From the NCBI GenBank assembly GCA_002369155.1, contig DFEM01000147.1, positions 1 to 13,438 on the forward strand: a stretch of 13,438 bases of DNA. Reading direction: 5' to 3'. Every line of letters begins with the position of its first letter. The first letter of the stretch is position 1. The position numbers and the translations under genes are program-made. The stretch is from Lachnospiraceae bacterium UBA3802. GTDB lineage: Bacteria; Bacillota; Clostridia; Lachnospirales; Lachnospiraceae. Positions 6,793-13,438 of the stretch are shown piece by piece. The notes under the pieces are model-generated. The model was not told where the DNA came from, made no database searches, and saw only the letters and a list, made by a program, of their open reading frames with translations.

Positions 6793-7962
6793 ATGGAATC
6801 AACATTAAGAAGAACGTGGTCGGAAATTAATCTCGATGCGCTGAAATTTAATTATGAAAAAATCAGAGAAAAAACAGGCAAGGGAGTCAAGTTCCTCGGA
6901 GTGGTAAAAGCCGATGCCTACGGACACGGTTCAATCGCCGTGGCAAAAACGCTCGAGGAAAGCGGCGCAGATTATCTGGCGGTGAGCAGCATCGATGAAG
7001 CCATGGAACTTAGAGTAAACGACATTAAAATGCCGATTCTCATCCTCGGACACACGCCCAAGGAACAGGTTCAAAGGCTTATCAAATACAATATTACACA
7101 GGCTGTAACCTGCAGGGCCAAGGCTGTTGAATATTCGGAAGAAGCTGTTAAAATCGGCGGAACGTTAAAAGTACACATCAAAGTGGATACCGGTATGTCA
7201 AGACTCGGATATTTATGCGAGGGCAATTTTTTTGACAACGGTGTAAAAGGCATATGCGAAGCCATCAACATGCAGGGTCTTTATGCCGAAGGAATATTTA
7301 CTCATTTTGCGGTAGCGGATGAGGAAGGCGATGAAAACCTTGAATATACAAAGCATCAGTTCAAACTTTTTACGGATGTCTGCAGTGAGGTCGAAAGAAG
7401 AGTGGGAAGAAGATTCGAGATTAAGCACTGCGCCAATACCGGTGCCGTTGCAAGATTTCCTGAAACTTATCTTGATATGGTTCGCCCCGGTCTTTTGCTT
7501 TACGGATACGGTGAATTTGCAAAAGAGATGGGCCTTAAGCCCGTGATGACATTAAAGACCACGGTATCGACAATCAAGGTTTATCCCGAAGGAACGAAGA
7601 TAAGCTACGGCGGAATATATGTGACCGACAAGACCACAAGAATCGGCGTGCTTCCTTACGGATATGCAGACGGTTTCTTAAGATGCCTGTCCAATAAATG
7701 CACACTTATGACTTCGGACGGTCCCGCACCCATAAGGGGTAAGATATGCATGGATATGTGCATGCTTGACATTACGGATAAGCCCGGTGTGGAAGTCGGA
7801 AGCGAGATTGAAATATTCGGAGAGAAGAATTCAATCGATGAATTAAGCAAAACAGCGGGTACCATTCCTTACGAACTCACATGTTCGGTAAGCAAGAGAG
7901 TACCGAGAGAATATATCAAAAACGGCGAAGTAATCGGCCGCGAATTAATGCTTAGAATGTAA
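6793..7962 (+). CDS. alr: Alanine racemase
   Basis: This PLP enzyme interconverts L- and D-alanine, supplying D-alanine for peptidoglycan. It is 389 residues, normal for the family. The N-terminal TIM barrel carries the Schiff-base lysine, Lys39, in VVKADAYGHG (37-46). The expected KVDTGMSRLG, FTHFAVAD and RPGLLLYGYG segments follow. The second catalytic base is Tyr272 in ISYGGIY, in the C-terminal beta domain. GKICMDMCMLDIT is the variant of the usual GxVCMDQ motif, with Met in place of Gln. The ATG has TAAGGA 6 bases upstream, overlapping the stop of the lipoprotein gene, so the two are probably co-transcribed. Whether this is the main biosynthetic racemase or a second copy cannot be told from here. 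Confidence 0.96.
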   Translation: MESTLRRTWSEINLDALKFNYEKIREKTGKGVKFLGVVKADAYGHGSIAVAKTLEESGADYLAVSSIDEAMELRVNDIKMPILILGHTPKEQVQRLIKYNITQAVTCRAKAVEYSEEAVKIGGTLKVHIKVDTGMSRLGYLCEGNFFDNGVKGICEAINMQGLYAEGIFTHFAVADEEGDENLEYTKHQFKLFTDVCSEVERRVGRRFEIKHCANTGAVARFPETYLDMVRPGLLLYGYGEFAKEMGLKPVMTLKTTVSTIKVYPEGTKISYGGIYVTDKTTRIGVLPYGYADGFLRCLSNKCTLMTSDGPAPIRGKICMDMCMLDITDKPGVEVGSEIEIFGEKNSIDELSKTAGTIPYELTCSVSKRVPREYIKNGEVIGRELMLRM

Positions 7963-7974
7963 AAAGGAGCCAAA

Positions 7975-8178
7975 ATGTTCAGAATCACACCAAACACACA
8001 GATAGGAGAACTTTTAAGAGAATTCCCGGAGGCAGCAGGTATTCTTCAGGAGATGGGAATGCATTGCCCCGGATGCCCTTCGGCGCAGCATGAGACACTT
8101 GAAGAGGCATGCATGGTTCATGATATGGATATTGATTCTCTTGTAGAGGATTTAAAGGGATTTCTTGAGAATATGTAA
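7975..8178 (+). CDS. DUF1858 / hybrid-cluster-associated redox disulfide protein
   Basis: This 67-residue protein has the TIGR03980/DUF1858 pattern: a short helix ending in the proline-rich TIGELLREFPE, then MGMHCPGCPSAQHETLEEAC (CxxC at Cys31 and Cys34, third Cys at 46), then VHDMDIDSLVEDL. The family is named for its frequent association with the hybrid cluster protein (prismane). The CxxC pair is thought to act as a redox disulfide or metal ligand, but the function is not proven. Here no hybrid cluster protein gene is visible; the neighbours are alr (12 bases upstream) and ade (18 bases downstream). AAAGGAG just upstream of the ATG is a strong ribosome binding site, suggesting it is well translated. 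Confidence 0.9.
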   Translation: MFRITPNTQIGELLREFPEAAGILQEMGMHCPGCPSAQHETLEEACMVHDMDIDSLVEDLKGFLENM

Positions 8179-8196
8179 TATTTCATAGGGGGGTTT

Positions 8197-9891
8197 ATGA
8201 AAACATTATTAAAAAATGCCCGTGTGATAAATGTATTCACGGAGACAATCGAAGAGACGAATGTTCTTATCGAAAAAGACAAGATAATCGGAGTCGGAGA
8301 TTATTACTCGGATGGTGACGCAGATGTAATCGAAGATCTTTCGGGTAAATACATCTGCCCAGGATTTATCGACGGACATATACATATCGAGAGTACGATG
8401 ATGGTGCCTTATTCTCTGGCACAGTCAGTGCTTGTTCACGGAACGACGGCGGTAGTGACCGACCCTCATGAAATAGCCAATGTATGCGGCGTGGACGGCA
8501 TAAGATATATGCTTGAGATGAGCGAAAATCTTCCTCTTCACGTATATGTCATGATTCCCTCCTGTGTGCCCGCCACATGTTTTGACGAAGCGGGAGCTTC
8601 GCTGAAGGCAGAAGATATTGAATTTTTATACAATGAAAAAAGAGTGCTCGGCCTTGCAGAGATGATGAATTATCCGGGAGTCATTTATGATGATGCTCCG
8701 ACACTCGACAAGATTAAATCATGTGTTGAAAAAGGCAGACCCGTCGACGGTCATGCACCTCTTTTATCGGGAAGAGATCTTGATAAATACATAAGTGCCG
8801 GAATCAATTCGGATCACGAATGTTCAAGTGCCGAAGAAGCAATCGAAAAGCTTTCCAAAGGACAGTGGATTATGATTCGTCAGGGCTCCGCTGCAAAGAA
8901 TCTCGAGAAACTTCTTCCTCTTTTTGAAGCGCCCTATTATTTAAGAAGCATACTTGCGACGGATGACAGAAACCCTGCGGATATTATCGCGGAAGGACAT
9001 ATAGACAATATCGTAAGACTTGCTGTTAAAGCCGGCAAGAATCCGGTACGTGCAATAAAGATGGCATCATTTAATCCTGCGCAGTATTTCAGAATTGACA
9101 GAGTGGGTGCTGTTGCTTGCGGATACAAAGCGGATCTGCTTGTTTTGGACAATCTCGATAATATCGAAATAAAAGATGTATATTCAAACGGCGTGAAAGT
9201 CGTAGACAATAAAAAACTTCTGGATTTTGAAATTCCAAAAGCCGAAGATATGATTACCGGAAGTGTAATGAATTCATTCCACATGCCGGATTTGAAAAAA
9301 GAGGATTTCTTCATTGAACCCAAAGGAAACAAAGTCAGGGTTATTGAAGTGATTCCCGGAGAAATATTAACAAACGAACTTATCCTGGAACTTGATTTTG
9401 ACAAAAATAACGGAATTGATGTCGATAAAGACATTATTAAAATCGCCGTTATCGAAAGACATAAGAATACGGGACACAAAGGTGTCGGATACATAAAAGG
9501 AATCGGCATCAAAAACGGTGCGCTTGCGGGCAGTGTATCGCATGATTCGCATAATCTCATAGTAATCGGAAGCAGTGATGAAGATATGTGTATCGCAGCC
9601 AATCACATCAAAAAAATCGGCGGCGGTCTTTGCGTCGTAAAAGAAGGAAAAGTTATTTCCGAGGTAAGACTTCCTGTTGCGGGACTAATGAGTACCGAAT
9701 CGGCGGCAAACATTGCAAAAGCCAATGAAGATTTAAGAGAGAGTGCAAAAGAACTCGGTGTATATGACAATATCGAGCCTTTTATGAATATGGCTTTCGT
9801 GAGTCTTCCCGTTATCCCTGTTTTGAAGATGACCACGCAGGGGCTCGTAAATGTGTCCGAATTCAAGAGAGTGGATTTGTTTGCCGAATGA
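8197..9891 (+). CDS. ade: Adenine deaminase
   Basis: This amidohydrolase-superfamily enzyme deaminates adenine to hypoxanthine and ammonia in purine salvage. The 564 residues match the bacterial AdeC/Ade family in length and layout: a small N-terminal beta part, then the metal-binding HxH in PGFIDGHIHIEST (His61, His63), DPHEIANVCG, PSCVPAT, GLAEMMNYPGV, DGHAPLLSG, GINSDHECSS, and the metal-ligand Asp in LATDDR (253-258). The C-terminal family-specific domain includes HDSHN (449-453) and a final TTQGLVNVSEF. The gene has GGGGGG rather than GGAGG upstream of its ATG, so its ribosome binding site is less canonical than its neighbours'. Later in the run, pncB adds a second phosphoribosyl/base salvage function. 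Confidence 0.96.
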   Translation: MKTLLKNARVINVFTETIEETNVLIEKDKIIGVGDYYSDGDADVIEDLSGKYICPGFIDGHIHIESTMMVPYSLAQSVLVHGTTAVVTDPHEIANVCGVDGIRYMLEMSENLPLHVYVMIPSCVPATCFDEAGASLKAEDIEFLYNEKRVLGLAEMMNYPGVIYDDAPTLDKIKSCVEKGRPVDGHAPLLSGRDLDKYISAGINSDHECSSAEEAIEKLSKGQWIMIRQGSAAKNLEKLLPLFEAPYYLRSILATDDRNPADIIAEGHIDNIVRLAVKAGKNPVRAIKMASFNPAQYFRIDRVGAVACGYKADLLVLDNLDNIEIKDVYSNGVKVVDNKKLLDFEIPKAEDMITGSVMNSFHMPDLKKEDFFIEPKGNKVRVIEVIPGEILTNELILELDFDKNNGIDVDKDIIKIAVIERHKNTGHKGVGYIKGIGIKNGALAGSVSHDSHNLIVIGSSDEDMCIAANHIKKIGGGLCVVKEGKVISEVRLPVAGLMSTESAANIAKANEDLRESAKELGVYDNIEPFMNMAFVSLPVIPVLKMTTQGLVNVSEFKRVDLFAE

Positions 9892-9913
9892 TTGAGACAT
9901 GAAGGAGTAATGC

Positions 9914-11227
9914 ATGATATACAGAACGCTTGCGTTCATTATTTTGCTCGCTTTTTATTTGATTTATTTTCTGAAAATGGTTCTTTTGAAAAAAAGAAAC
10001 ATCGTAAGAGATAAGATTCATCAAAGCGATTCGGGCAAAGTCAAACTCAGTGAAATTATTTTCAAAACCACGGCAATAGTCGCTCCGCTTTTACAGCTAA
10101 TAAGCATTATAGTCGGAAGGTCATATCTGCCGATTATGTGCAAGGTTCTCGGAGTGTATTTCGGAATAATTGCCGATGCTGTTTTGCTTTTGACATTTTT
10201 GCACCTTAAAAACAATAAAACAAAGCATGCGGGCATATACAGGTATTCAAGAAATCCTTCATATCTTGCTTTTAATCTTTTGTTTACGGCGATGACGATA
10301 ATGTACTGCAATCCCGTACTTATAGCCGTTTCGTTTTTTACTTTGATTTTCTTTCACATAAGCATTTTGAAAGAAGAGAAATACTATAAGAATACTGATG
10401 AAAGTTTTGCCGAATACATAAACAACACCAGCAGATATTACGGATTCGGAAAATTCAGCTTTAAAAAGACAATATGCGCTTTTTACCTCTTGCTTGTCAT
10501 CTGGTGCATACTTTATTTTTGCACATTGATATTTTACGCGGGTATTTTTCTTTCGTGGATTTGGATATGGATTCTTATCGGTATATGTGCATTCATAAGA
10601 TTTATAATGCTAAAAAGAGACATTGACGGTGTCTCAAAAAAGAAAATACCGATAATCATAAGATGCATATATTATTCGCTTTACCTGATAAGCCTTGTCG
10701 CTTTCATATATGTTGAATGCAATGTGTTTCGGGCAATGTATGCAAACCCCGAGCCGAATCTTGAATATGTTATTGTACTCGGTGCCGGACTAAACGGTTC
10801 TACCCCAAGCAACACTTTGAGAAAGCGAATTGAAGAAGGCTATACATATATGTCCGATAATCCGGACACTTTGTTAATTGCTTCCGGGGGACAGGGATTC
10901 AAAGAATCAATAAGCGAAGCTGAGTGCATTAAAAGGGAATTGGTGAAGATGGGAATTGACGAGGATCGTATTATCCTTGAAGACAGATCCACCAGCACCA
11001 TCGAGAATCTTAAGTTCTCCCTTGAGATAATCAAAGACAAAAATGCGAGAGTTGGTATTATAACCAACAGCTTTCACGAATACAGAGCGGGAATTATCGC
11101 AAAAGACGTCGGTTTTACGAATGCATATTCGGTACCTGCGACGACTCTTATGCCTGTGGGTATTCACTATATGTTGCGAGAATTTTTCGGAGTGGTGAGA
11201 CTCTTTATGGAACTTATGAAAAATTAA
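9914..11227 (+). CDS. Membrane protein: isoprenylcysteine methyltransferase-like domain fused to DUF218 (SanA/YdcF)
   Basis: This 437-residue protein has two recognisable parts in one frame. Residues ~1-180 are multi-spanning (hydrophobic at ~5-23, 46-66, 75-98, 116-152). They carry the ICMT/phospholipid methyltransferase signature YRYSRNPSYL (109-118; family usually RHPxY) and EEKYYKNTDESFAEYINNTSRY (starts at Glu154), resembling the EExxL...FGxxYxxYxxxV element that binds SAM. Residues ~185-266 form further membrane segments. Residues 285-437 are a DUF218 domain: YVIVLGAGLNG, SGGQG, SEAECIKRELVKMGID, EDRSTSTIENL and ITNSFHEYRA. DUF218 proteins (SanA, ElyC, YdcF) act at or near the cell envelope, with poorly defined chemistry. 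AAGGAG lies 6 bases before the chosen ATG; an ATG at 9910 is in another frame. The His-to-Asn change in the RHPxY motif leaves methyltransferase activity uncertain. Confidence 0.85.
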   Translation: MIYRTLAFIILLAFYLIYFLKMVLLKKRNIVRDKIHQSDSGKVKLSEIIFKTTAIVAPLLQLISIIVGRSYLPIMCKVLGVYFGIIADAVLLLTFLHLKNNKTKHAGIYRYSRNPSYLAFNLLFTAMTIMYCNPVLIAVSFFTLIFFHISILKEEKYYKNTDESFAEYINNTSRYYGFGKFSFKKTICAFYLLLVIWCILYFCTLIFYAGIFLSWIWIWILIGICAFIRFIMLKRDIDGVSKKKIPIIIRCIYYSLYLISLVAFIYVECNVFRAMYANPEPNLEYVIVLGAGLNGSTPSNTLRKRIEEGYTYMSDNPDTLLIASGGQGFKESISEAECIKRELVKMGIDEDRIILEDRSTSTIENLKFSLEIIKDKNARVGIITNSFHEYRAGIIAKDVGFTNAYSVPATTLMPVGIHYMLREFFGVVRLFMELMKN

Positions 11228-11247
11228 CCGAAAGGTTTGGAGGATAC

Positions 11248-12678
11248 ATGGATAAAATTCAATTGATTCATATCGGAAAAGCTAAATGTGCGATTGATAT
11301 GGGAGACGGAAGCGAGAGAGGAGAATATGTCAATCAGGATTATATGTTAAACACTCTCGGTCGTCCGATGAGAGCTGTATCGTTAATGACATCGTATTAT
11401 CCGCTTGATGAAGCATTTCCAAAGAGGGCCCACGATGCTTTTTCGGATAAGGAGATTTCTTTTCAGTGGGATTATCCCTATGACGATTATGAGACTTATA
11501 AAGGCGGTCTTATAGGACAGCTTGACAGGGAGCCCTTCAACTGGATGAGAGATGTAAGAAAACACGGTCAGGATGTATGTCTTACGATTACGGTTGACCC
11601 AAATGTTTCGGATGATCACATAAGAGCCATCGCGAAGGATTTATCGACATTCGGAAGAGTGATGCTTCGTATAAATCACGAAGCCGGCGGAGACTGGTTT
11701 TCATTTACAAAGAGAGCAACGTATGAGGAGATAGCACTTTTCTTTGCACATGTGTGCGACATATTCCACGAGGAGGCAAAGAACGTAAAACTTATTCTTT
11801 GTTTAAACGGCCTTGATCCGGACGGCACGATTGAAAAAGAAGAGGCTTTCATACCTGCAATCAAAGCGTGCGATATCTTTTCAATGGACAGATATATGTC
11901 GCTTCACTGGGGATGGCCTTATGATGTGGCAGGGAAAGACACAAAGAATTATTACAGAGAAAAAGTTAAAAATATATACGACATGGGTAAGGCCTGCGCA
12001 AAGAGATTTGAAGCGGTAGCGGGAGAAAAAAGACCCATGGTGCTTTCTGAGATGAATGCGGACGGAGATGTCACCGGACCTTACGAACAGTGTGACATGC
12101 TAAAAGAGTTTTGCTCTCTTTTGAAAGATGATGAAGAAAAATGGCTTGAAGGATTTACATTCTATCAGTTCAGAGACAGAGGGCGTCTCGGACTTGAGTG
12201 GGAAGATCCGAACAACAAAGATGTCGGAATCAAACTTCCCTTAATGGATACGTTTAAGGAAATAATCAACGATGAATATTTCATGCCAAAGATTGAAGGT
12301 AAAGGAGAGGCTTCACTTCCCGTCAGATTAAGATGGGGCGGGGCGGAAGACAGTGAAGGAATTGCAATCGAAGTTCCTTTTGAAAAAGAACCCGTCTTCT
12401 TTGAAGCATATTTTAGAGACGAATTAAAAGATGCGAATCTTTTACTTGAGATAAACGGCAAATGGTTTTACAAGGCTACCGGGACGGAATTTATTGATTT
12501 TATGCCTGCATTTTTTGAAGGCAAAAAGGCATCGGGAAAGACTTTGGCACTTAAGATTTTTGCTCCTCCCGCAACCGGAGAAAACGATCCCGCTCAGGGT
12601 GATGACTGGGCAGAAAACTGGTATTATACTTTGAACAAACTGCCGGAAATAAGACTTGAATACGAAGCGGTAATTTAG
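11248..12678 (+). CDS. GH26-like glycoside hydrolase, apparently cytosolic, substrate unknown
   Basis: This 476-residue protein has no signal peptide or membrane segment, so it is probably intracellular. Residues ~30-350 look like a clan GH-A TIM barrel. RINHEAGGDWF (141-151) fits the GH26 acid/base motif R-x-x-H-E-x-x-G-x-W-F, with Glu145 as the likely proton donor. PMVLSEMNADG (263-273) offers Glu268 as the likely nucleophile. GH26 enzymes are mostly beta-mannanases or xylan/glucan hydrolases, but I would not assign a substrate. Aromatic stretches such as SMDRYMSLHWGWPYD and FYQFRDRGRLGLEWEDP may line the cleft. Residues ~360-476 form a separate beta-rich domain (RWGG...AIEVPFEKEPVFFEAYF) I do not recognise. 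GGAGG lies 5 bases before the ATG, 20 bases after the DUF218 fusion gene. Other clan GH-A families remain possible. Confidence 0.6.
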   Translation: MDKIQLIHIGKAKCAIDMGDGSERGEYVNQDYMLNTLGRPMRAVSLMTSYYPLDEAFPKRAHDAFSDKEISFQWDYPYDDYETYKGGLIGQLDREPFNWMRDVRKHGQDVCLTITVDPNVSDDHIRAIAKDLSTFGRVMLRINHEAGGDWFSFTKRATYEEIALFFAHVCDIFHEEAKNVKLILCLNGLDPDGTIEKEEAFIPAIKACDIFSMDRYMSLHWGWPYDVAGKDTKNYYREKVKNIYDMGKACAKRFEAVAGEKRPMVLSEMNADGDVTGPYEQCDMLKEFCSLLKDDEEKWLEGFTFYQFRDRGRLGLEWEDPNNKDVGIKLPLMDTFKEIINDEYFMPKIEGKGEASLPVRLRWGGAEDSEGIAIEVPFEKEPVFFEAYFRDELKDANLLLEINGKWFYKATGTEFIDFMPAFFEGKKASGKTLALKIFAPPATGENDPAQGDDWAENWYYTLNKLPEIRLEYEAVI

Positions 12679-12717
12679 GAAAATAAAGAAATACAAACAT
12701 ATTCAGAGAGGATTGAA

Positions 12718-13438
12718 ATGGAAAAAATTATTACAAGTTTATTGGAAACGGATGCTTACAAATTTTCGATGGGACAGGCGATTTATCACCAATTCAGCGA
12801 TTACAAGACAACATGGGATTTTAAATGCCGTAACACGGATGTTCATTTTACACCCGAGATGGTAGAAGAAATCAAAAGACAGATTAAGCTTTACTGCGGT
12901 TTGAGATTTAAGGAAGACGAACTTGAATATCTTCACAATATCAAATGGATTAAAGGTTCATATGTTGATTTCTTAAGACTCTGGAAACCCAGATACGAGG
13001 ATTTTGAGATTACAACAGATGCGGAGTGCGGTCTTGCAATCGAGACAAAGGGTACATGGCTTAATACTTCAATGTATGAGATTCCCACCCTTGCCATCGT
13101 CAACGAAGTTTATTTCAGAATGGCATATGATTATGATGATCTTTTCAAGAGCTTCAGAGAAAGACTTGCAAACAAGGTATCAAAGCTTGAGAGCGGTATT
13201 TACGAGATAAGTTCGTTTTCGGAGTTCGGTATGAGAAGAAGACTCTCTGCCGAAGCACAGGACCTTGCGGTAAGAAGCCTTAAGAACGGAAAACTGAGAA
13301 ACTCTACATTTGTCGGAACATCAAATGTTTATCTTGCAAAGAAGTACGGCATTACACCTGTCGGAACAATGGCACATGAATGGATTATGTGTGTGGGCCA
13401 GGGCAATCACAAACACAATCCCGCATATTCCAACTGGT
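12718..13438 (+). CDS. pncB: Nicotinate phosphoribosyltransferase PncB (3'-truncated by window edge)
   Basis: PncB makes nicotinate mononucleotide from nicotinate and PRPP, with ATP hydrolysis, in NAD salvage. The first 240 codons are present and the frame is open at the right edge. The N-terminus LLETDAYKFSMGQAIYHQF and KCRNTD match the E. coli-type enzyme. EFGMRRRLSAEAQD (around 173-186), GTSNVYLAKKYG and GTMAHEW follow. His220 in GTMAHEW corresponds to the histidine that is phosphorylated in the catalytic cycle of the Salmonella enzyme. AGAGAGGA precedes the ATG by 5 bases, 39 bases after the GH26-like gene. The distal part of the family, roughly 160 or more residues, lies beyond the window. 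Confidence 0.95.
   Translation, partial: MEKIITSLLETDAYKFSMGQAIYHQFSDYKTTWDFKCRNTDVHFTPEMVEEIKRQIKLYCGLRFKEDELEYLHNIKWIKGSYVDFLRLWKPRYEDFEITTDAECGLAIETKGTWLNTSMYEIPTLAIVNEVYFRMAYDYDDLFKSFRERLANKVSKLESGIYEISSFSEFGMRRRLSAEAQDLAVRSLKNGKLRNSTFVGTSNVYLAKKYGITPVGTMAHEWIMCVGQGNHKHNPAYSNW

Noticed and set aside
8937..9602. 221-codon open frame on the - strand within ade
   Set aside because: It is the antisense shadow of a strongly conserved enzyme. The translation is Ser/Leu/Ile-rich without a recognisable domain, and the ade motifs run through the whole segment.
13004..13210. 68-codon open frame on the + strand
   Set aside because: It lies in another frame inside pncB, which shows family motifs throughout this stretch.

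Overview
This window looks like chromosomal DNA from an anaerobic, low-to-mid GC Firmicute (Clostridia, possibly Lachnospiraceae or a Butyrivibrio-like organism). That assignment is an inference from several things: strong GGAGG-type ribosome binding sites, AT-rich spacers, an anaerobic-type (Cbi) cobalamin pathway, a solo DUF1858 redox protein, and a Clostridia-style gene mix. All eleven genes lie on the + strand with tight spacing. I see no RNA genes, CRISPR arrays, transposases, attachment sites or broken genes. Genes run off both ends of the window.

Region 1 (about 1-5342) is the end of a cobalamin (vitamin B12) corrin-ring operon. It holds the C-terminal part of CbiG, then CbiH, a CbiJ-CbiE-CbiT triple fusion, CbiA, and a small eight-cysteine protein. 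These act in sequence. CbiH contracts the ring and methylates C17. CbiG opens the lactone. The fusion reduces cobalt-precorrin-6A and carries out the C5/C15 methylations and the decarboxylation. CbiA amidates side chains a and c. A strong intrinsic terminator (hairpin 5291-5330 plus a T tract) closes the operon. The other pathway genes (cbiK/X, L, F, D, C, P and so on) are not visible and presumably lie upstream.

Region 2 (about 5287-13438) begins with a likely promoter whose extended -10 box sits inside the terminator hairpin. It then runs, with gaps of 9 to 39 bases, through a secreted three-module lipoprotein, alanine racemase, a DUF1858 CxxC protein, adenine deaminase, a membrane protein fusing an isoprenylcysteine-methyltransferase-like domain to a DUF218 (SanA/YdcF) domain, a signal-less GH26-like glycoside hydrolase, and the start of nicotinate phosphoribosyltransferase. 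No terminator is evident inside this run, so it may be one transcript. It mixes cell-envelope functions (D-alanine supply, DUF218, lipoprotein) with purine and NAD salvage (ade, pncB).

Most of the window is ordinary metabolism. The points most worth a second look are the methyltransferase-DUF218 fusion, the cytosolic GH26-like protein, the eight-cysteine protein in the B12 operon, the CbiJET fusion, and the compact terminator/promoter overlap at 5287-5342.
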